A stretch of 64,000 nucleotides of DNA from Phoronis australis (Eukaryota; Phoronida; Phoronidae). The DNA is taken from the NCBI GenBank assembly GCA_002633005.1, contig NMRA01000555.1, forward strand, positions 153,867-217,866, given 5' to 3'. The position numbers and the translations under genes were made by a program. Under the pieces are notes generated by a model. It worked only from the letters and a program-made list of their open reading frames with translations. It was not told the origin of the DNA and did not search any database. Shown piece by piece: positions 36,253-51,200 of this stretch (its first letter is position 1; each line of letters opens with the position of its first letter).

Positions 36253-39200
36253 CTCCCAGTTTAACATAATAATACGTAAGACATCAGCCAGCTGCGCCTG
36301 CAAGTGAAACTTAAGCACGCTTTACGTCAGTGATACACCCACTGATGTAAGGATGTGTCATTCAGGAAATAATTTAGCTCCACGCGAAATACTGAAACCG
36401 GCCGTGCGCTGAAACAAGAGTTATCTCCAGAGAGGTTACGTAAGGTTGTCCTCAAATGGTTCGCCTCCGGCCAGAGTTAATTTTTTTAAATTGTCGCACC
36501 ATAGTGAAATTCACTATGCCGCTAGATCTACTGACTTAAACATCCCATGTGAGGCAGACGGTGGTTTCAGTCTACTTGTATAAACAGCGTTTCAACACCT
36601 TTCCTGCTGTCATAAGGACGGCAAATTTTCACTAATGTGCGGTGGGTTGTACTAGAGGCGCACGGGAGAAGACAAAGCTCTTGAAATTGTCCATGGACGA
36701 AGAACATTATGCCCCATGCATTTCCTACTGTGAAAATGAATACGCATCTACATATTAGGCTGCGACTGATAAAGTGGGAATAGTTCGATACCACCCGATG
36801 TCAAGAAGCTAAAATCTATTAGCCAACTCAACCTAATCAAACAATGGGAAGGATTGGCAGTGGGATTTAATCCTCTGTTCTTAAATTAAGAAGCCACTAT
36901 GTTCCATATACCAGTGATATTCTGTCCACCGAATCTGGGTCGGGATCAACCGGAAGTTGCTTTCTTGCTCCCATTACTGTGGAGAGCGCCAATATGAAAA
37001 GTCTGCTATTACAAGGATACCAGATTCATGTTATTATTTGCGAGCCATGAGTATTTGGAAGACTCGGATTTAAAGCTAGCCCAAGATGAAATTGTTAATT
37101 TCTGGGTCAAAAACGATTTGTGGCTATTTGTTTACCATAAAGACACATTCACCAAACAGTAACACAAAAGTATGGTAGAAACAATGTTTCAGTGAAGTCA
37201 GGCAATGTTGGGATTTGTAACATGAGCTAATCAAACTCAGAGAGGACGTCCGTACTCAGCATACTGCTGAAAACTGGGTAAAGTTCAGCCTCGTCCCAAT
37301 GACTTACGATGGCCCTGATCGATTTGAGGCTTGGTTATAAAATATCCCTTCGATCTGCGCGCTGATTGGCAGTAAACCGCTGACAGAACGACACAAGAAA
37401 CCTTCAAGTACTTGCATCTCTGAATACTTCAAAGCCAGTCCTAATTGAAGATTATTGTCCATACTTCTTCGATGTGATAAATTTGATTGTTTTTTCCCAG
37501 AAACTAAACAAGATCCAAACGCCGCAAACTATTTTAACCGGCGTTGAGTGAGGTTGCTACCATTCGCGATTCGGAAGCAAAAGAAACCGTTTTCGTTATT
37601 GTTTGAAATAAAAAGTGCTCGCGTACTTATTGTCTATTTTGTTTTATCGACAGCTCCGTAGAATTACTATACATCCAGAGGTAAGATATTGTGCGTGAGA
37701 CAGTCGTAAGAGAACCTCTAACGATGGGCTCAACCCATAGCATAAGCTCTTATCAGGCGATCGCTTTTGGAACATTGTCTGACTTCTAAAATTCCTTTCC
37801 CCAGAGCAATACACGCACTATGAAACTGGTCACATCAAAATAGTGTAACTTCATTATTCGTGGGCTAATGTTTCTGCTTCAAAACCGAAATTTAAAGGTT
37901 TTCCGAGTATTTAAGACCGCTTTGCTCAGACTTTTAAACAGGGAAAAGCAAAAACAATCTGGAAACAATATTTCAGTAGAGCAAGGCAGCTGTGTGGTTT
38001 GTAACCGGAGTCGACAATTTCAACACGCTCAGCATGATATCCTCTCGACTAGCACTGGGGATTACTGTGGAAAGTTTTAATGTGCACCGTGAGATCAAAG
38101 GGAACCTCGCTCATTTTGAAATTTAGCATTGTTCTACGGCAAATTTCAGAGGTCATATAACTGAATATCACTCGTGATATTTCGGCAACTTCTGTAAAAA
38201 TGTGTCAGAATTCTGACTAGTAAATTTTTCCAAACCAAGCCTCAAATGGCTAAGACGATATGCGCCATCTTGTGGCTTGAGCACGAGGCTGGGTAAAGTT
38301 CAGATGTGCGCAAAATCAAAGAAACCAGGGCGGCCACGTCCAGTGGGTGGGTTTTCAATATTCACAATATTCGCCTAATGCAATATCAATTTGTGGTTTT
38401 ATTTTGATCACGAACAAACACTGGAATCACGCTTAGCTCTAGAAGAAATTCAACGTGAATTCAACGTATATGTACATCTACTCAGCCAGCGTGTGCACCT
38501 CCAGGGAATTAGTTCGAACATGAATGTTTTAGTTGTTTAGTAGAAGTTCTAAAACCTAGAATAAGCTTAGAAATGCCTGAACAAGACTTGATGACATGTC
38601 ATTTATCACATTACGCTAACTGACATGAAACTGTCACTGTGTTGGCTAATTTGTATTCACGCTAGGAAACTTAACACAAAGTGACTTCTGTGTCAATTTA
38701 CTTCCGTACCAATTTACTTCCGTGTTTTCCTTTGTAATGCCTGTTGAGGACGAAGTCACAAACGCTTGTCACGTGCTAGATTGAAATTACATTGAAAACT
38801 TCATCCTTGGTCTTGACTTACTCGTTTATTATCGCAACCTCACATTATTCCTTGGAGTTGTTTCATGCATGTAAATGGGCATGTCCGAATTTTAACTTAG
38901 CACCAATTTACTACTAACATGTAAAATATCATGTGTGCCTTTTGTTGTAGACCCTGATTTCAAAGAAACTGGACAAACGATCACAATATATACATGTGGG
39001 AAATCCTGATAATTTAGTGTACATGTGTGTTTCATGAGTGTTTATTTACGATGAAAAAACACTGTTTTGAGAAATAAAAAATAGTCAAAAACAAGAATGA
39101 AAAATTCACAATTTTTGCGGCAATGCAACCACACGCTTTTGCAAAAATGGATCTATGCCTTAAGACTGCGTAGGGCCCTTTTTATTGGATAACGTTAACA

Positions 39201-42200
39201 TAACGGTTGAAGTGGTTGAACGTGAGTTTGAAACGTTTCGTACCTTTCTATAGCAATGCGATCTAGTGGTCTCGAAAAGTTCAAATAAAAGGTTCCTTCT
39301 AGCTCACGTCCTAAATTGATAACAGGAAAACAAATGAATTAAACATTTTCAAGTCATGATAAAAATGATTTCCATCCCAAAAACATCATTCAGCGAGTCA
39401 GCAAGTAAAAATGACTAACAAAGTATCGTCACTTATCACCGGGTTAACAACCAAAAGTGAGTCAATCCAACATCTAATCCGTAATTACCTTTTGGTGGTA
39501 TAAATCAATTGCTATGACGGAAAAAGATGAATTGAGATCTTTCGCGAATTCAATGCATAGGTTATAGTTCAAACTCAAGCCATCTTTCTGAAATATTGAA
39601 CTACCTTGAACCACTCGTTTTGTTACCCTGATTTTCACGACTGTGTTCTTTTTAAAACCTGTTAATATCACAGTAGGATAAAAATTCCTAAGATACATGT
39701 ATGTACCTAATATTGAACACATACATCCGGGAATTATGCTTATTTACTCAAATTCTTAAAGGTATGGGAGTTAAACCAAGGCACAGGTTTTCTTCTTGTA
39801 ACAGTTCATTGACAAAAAAATGTCTTAGTATACTTTGGCTGCAGATTGTTGTGTAGACAACTAGCATGGAATAAACGACTAGTAGAGTTTTTTACCAGTT
39901 TGGGTTGCGTTCTATCTAATTGGCGAAACAAAGTCCTGTCCGCGACATTAGACTTGAAAGCTATTGTCTGTATCACATAACCATAGACAGCAAGAATAAA
40001 ACTGAGGTCATAAAAAATAAAGATCAATGAAATCTATTCGTATCTTCGACCTGCTTCATCCATCACATCAATTAAAAATATTAAATTATTACTCATTACT
40101 ATTTGATATCGTCTTGGGACGTATTTTGTTGGCAAGTTGCGAAATTGATCTCTTGTTACCGTTTAGCTATCGTTCATTCGGAAGTAGAAAATCAAGACAT
40201 GAGGTGAAATTGCTACCGCTTCAAGGTTTGTAATCTTCAACTTTATTACTTGATGATGAAGATTAAAACTGGTATAAAAAAGCAAAATTAGGTCACTCAT
40301 TTAAATTATAAAATTTGCCTCGACTTGTTTCTTACTCAGATGAGAAGTCGTTTCTGTTTTTGTAAAGAATTGACAATTCTTTTATCCTTGATAAGCTACT
40401 TTGTAGAGCCAACTTTCAAGCAACAACGAACTGTCAGCAACAATTAGAGGCCAATTCCATAACGGTACGTGGTTTAATTAAATTGCTTCTTGTGGTGGAA
40501 TGCCGGTCTGTAGCTGTTTTTAGTAATTGGTTGCAAAGGGAGTTAACTCTTTCGCATTCCACCGACTTGATCCGTTATCGAGGAGACAAATTCATAACAT
40601 TTTCGCGCACAATGGCAAATGAAATTTTATTATGAGCTTGCTGCGAAGAAATAACGATCTGTCAGTTTCTTCGAAGCACTAAAATCACCATCAATTTGAC
40701 TAAGGAAGAATTTTAGACCAATTTCATGATGGTAAGTGGTCTAAATCAGAAGTTGATTTTATGTGATGAACGGTTGGTTTAAAACCTCTTTAAGGGTGCT
40801 GAGACGCCACCTTGCGGATAACAAATTGGTTTCTATTGCGGCCAGATTTTTTTTAGAATTGGCAGATGAGACGTCCAGTCTCGTCCCCAAGTCTCTAGAT
40901 GACGCTGGTCGATTTAGCCATTTGAGGCTTGGTAAGGAGAAATTTGGTTGGCAGAAATTTGACACATTTTACGGAAATCGCCGGAGTACCACGAGTGATA
41001 TTAAAGAGGCCTGGAACGCGATAAACAGACTAAATTGCAATATTGAAGGAGGTTCTCTGCCACTGAAATAGGTATTTTTAGGAATTGTTCGCAAAGGTTT
41101 TTTAATTTCGGTTGATATCAAAGCATTTTCTTTTAGTTTCAAATTTCAAAAAGCAATCTGCCAACTCCTCGCCACTTTGTCCATTTTTCCCACAACGCAA
41201 AGCACGTCTGTTTATTTGGTATAGCAAGACATAGACGTGGCACATTTCCCGTATATGGAAAATGTGATCTTCGACCTCGGCGACTTTAAGCAACTGGCTG
41301 TTAGCGCATGTGCGTATTTATTATAAGTGGGCAGGAGATTATAAACTCTGTGGTAACCACAGAGTTTTTCTTTCTCACGTATTTCAAAAATCGTGACTTT
41401 TGTTATTGTTTCTGGAAATTTATTCACAGAGGAAAGTGAATTGATTGGTACTAGACGTTGCGAGATGGTAGTTTCGCCAGAGATTGTTTAAAAGATATTT
41501 TTGACAAGCTTTCAGGATTCGTGCCTCTTTAAGTTATATCACTTCTAGGATTTGGTGTACGAAAAACAGAAGAAAATCAAATGAACGGTATTTATGCAAC
41601 AATTTAGGTTTAGATAATTGAAAAATTGATGTATTTGAATTCAAAGGCTGGATTGTTTCTATGGTGTCTCAAGAAAGCAGAATAAGTACAGGAGCACCTA
41701 TAGTAACAAAAACAGTGTTTTCTGCTTCCGAATCACGAATGGTAGCAGCAACAGCGCCTTTGAAAGTAGTTAAAATTTGCGTTTGGATCTTCCTTAGTTT
41801 CTGGGAAAAATTCTCAAATTAACCACATAAAAATTAAGGACAAGAATAGTTAAGATTTAGTATTTAAATATTGAGAGATTCAACTGGTTGAAGGTTTTTG
41901 TCTCGATCTTGTCAGCGGTGAACGTCGTCTAGGGCCAGTCAGTGCCCATAAAGGATTTCTCTTCACCATGAGCCTCAAATAGTTTAACTAATCAGCTCCA
42001 ACTTGAGGCTTGGATATGAGGGTGATAGGACGTCTAGTGGCCACACGACAAACCACACTCCGAAAACGAATGTTAGCGAAGACGTCTTATCAGTTGTCTG
42101 GCGAGTAATTGACATGACATTAATGTGCACGATTCTGCATTTCCTGCCTATCACGTGCCATCATCGAGGTAGTAGACCTTTACCAATAATACCGACAATG

Positions 42201-45200
42201 GAATGTAGGCCACTTAGGTAAGAAGGCAGATCTGACGGTAAAACAAATAAGACATCGGACGAGCGTGTGAATCGCGTTTTGAACAGCGGATCAGGTATGC
42301 GACCTGCCTTCTGGTCCGGCGACATGTGAACGCTGTATTGGACCATTAGCGTTTCTAAGTTTCAACTTAGCGTCGTTTAAAGTAGAAGTGTGCTTAAGAA
42401 CAGCAGGAATAACTCGTTGTTGGATGTCGCAGAATGTGTTATTGTGTTTTTGGTTCATTTAGTTTAGTCAGTCTATTACATCACTTACTGTTGTTGTTTA
42501 CTACCACTTTCTTCGCATGCAGAAGATGAGTAATACTTCCTATTCCCAGAACTGTTTATTTATCAGCATAGAGCATCCTTTAATTGTTCATTGATTTCAT
42601 TGGTAAATTCGTGTTTCTCAGGTCTCTATATATACCACTTTCACTATATTTTAAGTAATATCAGTAGCTTCAGTAGTATGAGTTGATTAGTAGTTTGTTC
42701 TCCGCATTGAGAGTTGTTCTCATCGTTCGTTGACAGTCTTCAATATACTAGTCAAGATTCATCTCTTGTGTTTCTTGCCTATACGAACCACCTCGTACAC
42801 AGCCAAACCGCATTTTCCCGTGTACTCCCCGCATTGTTTGAGACCAAGTAGAACATGTGGATCACGACGGAAAGGTTTTTCCCAGGTCATAACCATCGAT
42901 TAACTCTCAAGTCGCTAGCCACGCTTGTCGATTTAACACATTTTGCAAGGAATTTTCGAACATTTGACGAGGGCTGTAGAACATTCTTTGTTGCAAAGAA
43001 TCAAGCAGTCTAATGGATGTTTATAGGCTGGAAAATAGTTCAGTGTATTTTTAAGCTGCGACGGTAGGCCTACTAACTGTTTTAACTTTTAATCGGGATA
43101 TCCTTAGAATACCTTTAGTTTTGCTAAGCACTCGAAGTCCTATAATTCCACGCACTTACGACTCCATGTGCCATCTTTAAAAGGGTCAACAGTAGTAATG
43201 ATGGATGAGGAATCTAAACGGATGACAAATTATTTGAGCTTACAGGCTGAAGATTGGTATAGACGAGAGCGTACATGCAAACAAATATCAATAGATAAAG
43301 GCACCATTTAAAATGTCACTGATTTAGTTCAAGGGGAAAGGCTTGACGTTTGAAAGTGGAGGCATTTCTATTATCTCTCAGAGTGTTTAAAAGAGTCTTC
43401 CTTAGACCAAAAACAGAACCGTTTTTATCACGAGCTATGAGCATAAGTTTGGCTGCTGGAAAATGTTGACAATATTTCCGCTGCCGGGAAAAGTGAACGG
43501 TAACTACACACAAGCGAGCTGATAACTTCGACACGCTCCTCGCACAGGCGGATTTAGGAGGATCGGAATACACTGCTGATAGGCCATGTAAACTCAGTTC
43601 AGTGACCTACAGTACATGTTCTTGTCCAGGCTCACAAACAGGGCACACGGACTCCATGTCCATGTACTGCGTTGGGCGGTCAGTAAACTATGTTTGTGAG
43701 TGTGGAGCATCCGAAGCACCTTGTACCCATAAGGTATCCCTCGGATGTGTTTCGTTTTAGCGCATGTGTAAATTTCAGTCATTGCGGAAGTGATGTGACT
43801 CTCAAAATGGAGAATGCCTTCGAATGAAAATACATGTCCCTGTGATACCAGGCTTAAACATGAGTCAAAACTATTGTTTAAGCCTGGTATCACCGTCAAA
43901 ACAGGTCATCAGCAGTGGCAGATTTAGAGGGGGGCCAACTGGGCCATGGCAGTTCGGAGCTGCAAATGTATGATGGGCACAATCCTGGCTAATACTTTGC
44001 CCTGGCCCCTTTACTTAAAATCCTGGATCCGCCCCTGGAGGCAGATTATTGTGAATGACTGTGTTGCACAATTTTGAGATCTTGTTGATGGATGACGCCA
44101 CGATTTTAGTCGTTTGGTTACCAAATCTAGCTGTTTGTCGTTGATTGAATTTCGCACGTGAGCAGATGTGAAACACTTCCGCGTGACAATTTGAGCGTAT
44201 GAAAATACCCGAGATGTTGCGGATGAGTCTGGAGTTGCGTTTTGGGTTGAGACTAAATGGCTCATAATTTTCTGGCTCATAAAATAGAAGTCGCGTAACT
44301 CACTAGTGACGGCTGGTTCCCTCTTCACAATAATTCTCTTTTAATTACAAGTTCATGTCCACCGTGTAATGGCAACGTGGAATAATTTCGATTTCGAATT
44401 CAACTATTATACTCTGGACCCAGGTAGCCAAATTGTTTCAGGCTTAGAGATACACTGAAAGTTTATTAAAAAGTGTTGCTCTACAAAACAGATGAATTAG
44501 TTATTTGATGGTAAACTGCGCTATTCGATATCTTTTTTACTTTCCATTAAATCTGGGAGATTTTATGCGCGAATAGTTTTGTAGGTACTTGCCTAAATGC
44601 CCATGCGTGAGACTTTAAGGTCCCACACAACCTTTACAGGAAAGATGCAGTAGAATGTTTGTAGTTGAATGCAACAATCGCATAAAGTGACAGTTCCTCA
44701 TTGCCTTTGAGCAGCATCTGGAATGATTTTCACTCGTTTCAGACTTGGTCGGCATTGTTGGCAACATCCTCGTGTTACTCGCCATCTTCTTCGATGTCCA
44801 GATGAGAAAAAGTGTGACCAACTGGCTATTGGCGAACCTGGCGGTGGCTGATTTAACTTACTTACTGTCTGGACTACCCGACAATGTAAGTACTATTGAT
44901 ACCTTGGTTACACTGCACTATAATCAAGTGCAAATTGTTCTCGATTTCTCACCTGTTCTCTCCTTTGCGTTTACTCTGTGATTTACTTAATGGACAAGTT
45001 GATCTGGACCAATCCGGATTACCCTCTGGAATGGTGCAAACTTTTACCGAATTACATTTGGGAGATAAATGTTCCGGAACAACTCAGTTTGCGTGGAAGT
45101 CGCCTGCGCCTGAAATACATTGCATTTCAATTATACACGTATGTTAAAGTAAGCAGCTTCAATGTAAACGTTTTCGGAAACTCAATGGGCTGCTTGTAAA

Positions 45201-48200
45201 CGGAAAATGCGTTAAAATACAGGACGCGGTGAGTGTTCGCCTATAGTTACACCTACGTGTACATGTATGTTCCAATACAACATTGCGGTTGCAAATCTGA
45301 ACAACTGACTGGTTGACGCTGGCCGACACTGTTCATTTTGGAAAGGCATAAGAAGTTATAGTTGTGGCTTCAAAAGTATATGTACCCCCATGGGTTTGTA
45401 TTCGATTTTTCCCTATATAGGTCCATGGGCGTGAACTTGGAACAGGGGTCTGTTTGCTGAAAATTCCTAAAAGTAGAACTGTATATGCAACAGATTTACA
45501 AGCCTGAGCCTATATCCGAAACAATGCGTTTTTGAAAGAATTTTAAATTTTGGGGCAAAACATGCGCTTAGGGTCCTCTTACTTGTACATGTGTAGACGC
45601 AGGCACCTACCAACCCACTATCTCTTATGGAAAGGGCCACGTTCCCGCCCTCGTAATTGCCGCAGTGCTTTTGTATTCATTCGTGTCCTACTGTGAGAGT
45701 GTATTTTGTATATTTCTTGTGCTTTTTATTTACTGTCGTGCAATGTTAAATTTAATTTACGTCAAAGTCTACCGGCACCATTTGTGTAATTCATTTACAC
45801 ATGACGTTGCTCCATGATTTCCCTCTATTTGGGATGTAGGCTCAGGTTCACACGTTATCTCATTACCAATAAATAGCACGCGCAAGTACGAACACTGACG
45901 TATTAAAATTAGAGAATGCGACAAGTATTAGTATATGATACAGCTAATAGCTCTTTGATACAGAACCATGCATTTTTGCGCTTAATTCATTTATGGGAGC
46001 GTCATTTGGTGTCAAAGAAATTTATACCCAATTTTTTAACGAACGTACATGTAAGTGGTGAGGCGTTATCAGCTAAGACTAACCTTTCGTGATCTCAGTA
46101 CTAGAGAGAATCTTCCACTTCTGTCAGCGAAACAAAATTTCCAAAGTCTGTCTCAAACAAATAGCTACCATAACCCTCGCATTGTTTTCATCAGTTTATA
46201 ACTCAGAATCAGTGGCGAATTTACAGGGGGACCAAGGGGGTCATGCCCCCCTCCCCCTAAAGCTCTCTCCGATTCCATTTGGCAGTTCGGGGGTGTGGAA
46301 GCCTGACGTGCAAAATCCTGGCTAATACTCCTCCCTGCCCCCCTCNAAAAATCCTGGATCCGCCCCTGAGAATGATCTATTTTAAGAGCCAAAAGAGTAC
46401 AATTAATTGAATTTATAATCAATATCTTTCAATCCATGCTCACACTATGAGTTAGCCTAGAATAAGTTGCAAGAGCACTTGTCTCCGTTCAGTCGAGCGT
46501 CCACACCGCGAGCCCTACATCTTCCTACAAATATGGCGCAAACAAGACTAGTTCCCTGCACATCTGCAACAAAGCAAGAGTGTAGCTGCTAATTCCTAAA
46601 AGTGACAGGGAGATATTTAAAACTGGCGATATGTAAATTAATGAATCATGGCGTAGCAAATAATTTAATGGTGCATTTCTCCCTATTTAGCTGACTGAAA
46701 CGAAAATCGAGAAAGGCGCCGCCACAGAAGGAAGTGAGCTTATCGCTATTCATGGGCTTAGCCGAATGTGTATTGGACGAGATAATTGCGGTCGTAAACC
46801 AACGCGCCTATTTAGCGTCCGCGTTTCAAAATCAAAAACGAACAATAAGTAATGCAAATGACCAACATGTCTGTTTTTAAAATTGAAAAAATAAATAATA
46901 GCCTTTCTCGAAAAATTAAAATTAATTCTGTAAGAGAAATTAGCGAATAGGTTTTCTTTTGCAGCGCGGCTAAGCCATGATCATCAATCTGTGATTCGAT
47001 TAGTTCGCGTCAGTCAGAGTCTGGATTAAGCTTTCTTAGATGTTGCGGTAACAAAACCCCAAATTTTAGCGTAGGAGTTACTTCATGGAGGCGTAACTTG
47101 ATTCTTTCTCTCCGGGAGCCGGATGTCCAAGCCGAAGGTAAATATCATTTGGAAACGAATATGTTTAACAAGTCGTCTTTTTTGTAAAAATGGGAGCGTG
47201 ATATCATCAGGGCTTTCAGTGGACGGCTATTTCAAAGGTTTAACCATTCTTTTATTTGAATACCTTATGCAATGTGTATGCAAAGGATGTTTTGTTTTGT
47301 TGACCGCTCTTTCAAAAATACCAAGCATCTATTCTTTTTGTTTGTTCTATTTTTTCATACAAGAAAAAGGTGTGGTCAATACACTATCGAGCTCAACCCC
47401 ATTGAATGTTTAAAAATCATGTTTGTGGTTATTAGGCTATGGATAGGAGGATGTGCCACAGCAATTTAAGCTTAGAAAAACATATACGTTTATGGAATGA
47501 TTTATCTTAATTAGATTCCATTAACAGAACATTAAATGGACATTATCGGCGAGAAAAGTGATTTTCTGAGAACAATCCTTACGTGGATGCGAACCAGGAA
47601 ACCTCGCTCTCGTCACTAAGCGCTTTACCGAAGAACTAAATCTCACTCGATAAACCACAGAGCAATTTAAGAGTGTTTAAATGGTACAATGGCCTCGATT
47701 TCAGCGGATGTTTGGCAGACAACGGTCAGAATTGGCAATTTGTAATAAAATTATAAAAGCACAACAAAATTTTGTTGTTTTATTGCTCTGGTCAAAGCTG
47801 TTAATAACAAAAATCAATCACATCCAACAACAGTCTCAAAAACGGTAATGTCCCTTTGATTGAACATGATAGACTTCGTAGTTTCCTAACACTCATACTG
47901 AAAGTATTGTAAATGTTAAATGGAGATGAAAAAGAAGTTAGATGTAGTCTCCGATTATGAAGATGACGATGCCGCGGATGATGACGATTATCGGGCATTT
48001 TCCGTTACACAATATTTAAGGCACTGGCTGGCTAGTGAGATCATGTGAGATACATGGCCATATACTTGTATCTGGCGTCTATGCATGCAAAAACCAGCTC
48101 TAGGTTTGATGTCTTGGATCATGTAAGCCTAAGGTGCGCAGTGAGTCTCGTTACAAAGCAACGTTGGAGTGTCCTAATCAGACACACATTAGCAACCCGT

Positions 48201-51200
48201 TGGTACGTCTTATCAGATCTTCGCTCTAGTGGGGAATACATTAAAATAGCAATGACTAATTCATGCCTCGAAACTTTTGTGATGAACAGAAATTGTGTAC
48301 GACCCCTTCAAACTGTACGCATGAAATGATTAAGTACCTCAATTGCTCGCTCTTAAACTGACAGCAAAACAACATATCAATGTAACGTGCATCGTTCTGG
48401 AAATGTAACATATAATAAATATCATTTTGTGACCATCTTTCGTAAATGAAATAAATGAGACACACCGTGCTTGTCACGTTGTCATTTCCGAAGTATTAGT
48501 GTGTCAGTCACGGTAATAATTGATCAAGAACCGGCCTGTTTTGACAACTGCCTCGTTAATTAACGTTAACAGCTTGTCACCTGCGTAGTCTGAGTTTTCA
48601 TATTAGCCTAATTCGGGTCTCTTTTTTGAGAACTTTTGCGGTGTAATGTTTTTTTTTTTGGAAAAATCATCCGATATTTGGAGCTTGGGGTGGTATAGTA
48701 TGTTTCCCAAGGTTCTCAGCAGTTCACTGACGCAATCGGCCCAACTTCCGGTTGGAAACCCGTTCTTAATCACTAAAGTGGTGATAAACCCGCCTTTCCG
48801 TCAGAAAAGCATTTTTTACCGAGACCACTTACCGTAATGAAATTTAACTCGAATTGTTCTTTAGTCCAATTAAGCGTGATTTCTACAGGCTTGGACAGGG
48901 GTGGGGTGTTAATGTCATGGGCGGCGCAGCACTGAAAAAAAGTGGGGGTCTAAAGCCCCCTCAGCACCCCTGTGTGTACCGCCTATAGACCACGTGCGGC
49001 GTAGCACTGAAAAGGGGGGGCTATAGCCCCCTCCCCAGCCCCCTATGGTGCGCCGCCAATGAATATGCAAGGGGAGAATCGAAAATTGGTCGGACTTCAA
49101 AACCAGTCAGCTGGACTGCAGAACTAAATGACCGGTAATCAAACGTGTTGTCCTGACTTCAAAAGGTGATATTACCCAAAAAACTAGTTGGTTGGACCTA
49201 AAACACGATGGCCGGTGCTATAACCAGTTGACCGGAGATCGAACGGTTGGACTTCCTCAGATTGACTGTCTCGGAGGATTCAGGTGGCATCTAGTGTTTG
49301 TTTTTCGTACCCGTTTGTTTTGCTCAAAATTGGCGATTTGCTCGGCCGTTTTGTTTGAGCACCGGCTAACCCGTTTTTGGTCTGGCCATCCAGTTGTTTT
49401 TGGTGAGGCCACATCACGTGACATAAAGTTAAGCCTCAGTGAGACGATTTCTGCCCCGATTGTGATGTCAGCAACATATGACGTGTAAGAAGACCAATAA
49501 CTTATACAGGTGAAAGTTAATTGCCGTGATATTGCAGTAGGTTCAAGGAGACAAATAGTTTACTCAGTATTAGTCCGTGTTCGATTCAAGTGGATTGGGC
49601 GAAAAAACGAAAGGTTGGTGCCACCTACCGGGCAGCCGTTTCATCATTTCATCTCACATACAGAACTTGTGCCCTGAAGTTGGGTAACCGGTGTTGGCAC
49701 GTACATGTATTTGCGAACAAGAATTCACGTCATTTAAAACTTGGGAGGTATCACCCCTCTATTTCACTTATTTGTCAGGATATCAAAAAATACCGGGTTT
49801 CTGTCATGAAATCTGTGACATTCATGATACATATATAATTCTTAGTATGTTAGTTTGATAGTGTTATTACTTATTGATATTATTTCTTTGCTAGCCAATT
49901 GTTTGTGTTTATAGAAACTTGTTTTGGCTGTCAGCTGAGTCAGCGACCAACCCATCCGGTACATCCACACATGCTTTGATGATCTCTGTAGTAAACAAGA
50001 TTGCGTAATGGTCATTCACAGAAACATTGCCTAAAGACAGCTGACCATTACCATATATGGCAAACACAACAGAGTAGTTCAGATGATTGTTGTGAAAGTT
50101 TTTAGAGTTGCTTCCTGTTATTTGCCTGTAGAATATTGAATCATAAAGTTTAGTGCATGCAACCCACATACTTGTAACTTGTATATAAACCTGTTCACTT
50201 GTCTAATAAAGACAGTCCTCATCTTGCTACTGCCAGTTGCTTTACTAGTGTAATTGAGTGTTCCACACTTAGTTACTGAATACAACCATCTCACTGACGG
50301 ACCGAGACTGTCCACAACACAACACAACGCTGCTACTAAGTCGAGTTAGTCTACTACAGTTTCATTAGCTTTGCATAGTAATAAAATAAATACGGTTCTT
50401 TTTACCAAAAATTTCCTAAAGCAATCAAAACCTTCTTACAAGAAAAATAATTCGTGATTATCACATGCAGGATAACGTTGTGGTCATTTGCAGAACGCAG
50501 AGGCAGAAGACTATTTCCATACATGACAGAAACACCAGTAAATTTCTTCTGATTCTTCCGTTTTACGAGCTGATTAATATTTATTTCGTGTAGTTTTATA
50601 AATCACGAAGTTCAGTGCATTTTGCCCACTCATATCCATCTATTAGCCTACAACGCCTGATGTCTCTTTCTGGGAATCTTAGTTGAGGATTTCTGCCTGT
50701 TTGATTTGCAGTCAACCGAGAACTTAAATGTAACACCACAATCACGCAACAACGCTGCCGGCGTCAGCCTAAACACCATTCTACCACAGATTTGCGTAAC
50801 AGATTCGGTTGTGTGTTAAGAAAGGTTTCTACAGGGGCTTAATTTGCGTTCGCTTTATTTTGAATGATATTTTTGCTTACTAACTACAAGCGAAGTATTA
50901 CTCATGACAGCTGCATTGGCAAATTTACGTTTGATTCTTGTTACAAAGCGAACCTGCAACATTGGCTGTCGTGCTTGATTGACTTCACCGGTTGTGCCGG
51001 GTCAACCGTTTCATACAATTTATTGTAGTTCTTGATGACGACTTCCGGCTTACAGATTAATCAGGTATCTCAGCCGGTTGTCCCAACGGAACCGGCGAAG
51101 TTCATCAATTGCAAACGTTGCGTAACCTAGTTTATTCCATATATGTGAAAATACGCCTTGTATTCGTCACATTACTATGAAACATGGGAGGCAATCCGTA

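Larger units (their letters stand above)
25577..44742. other. GPCR intron 1
   Basis: 19.2 kb intron. It holds a family C transposon copy (26436-26536), a minisatellite (28898-29050), a LINE remnant (32150-33740), a (CA)n tract (36199-36249), an inverted pair of low-copy repeats (37495-37635 and 41680-41806), perfect short palindromes (41343, 43843) and a family A element (43913-44037). No nested gene was recognised. Confidence 0.75.

Noticed and set aside
36104-36307. Open frame containing a Thr-His run
   Set aside because: It is a translation of the (AC)n microsatellite.
40763-41071. 102-residue plus-strand frame
   Set aside because: It overlaps dispersed repeat words ('atttgaggcttggt') and has no recognisable domain; probably repeat-derived chance frame.
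44978-45199. Open frame just after GPCR exon 2 containing PLEWCKLLPNYIW, reminiscent of a TM3 start
   Set aside because: It is not in phase with a usable acceptor, lacks the rest of TM3, and the true TM3 exon is at 56467-56597, where phase and motifs fit exactly.
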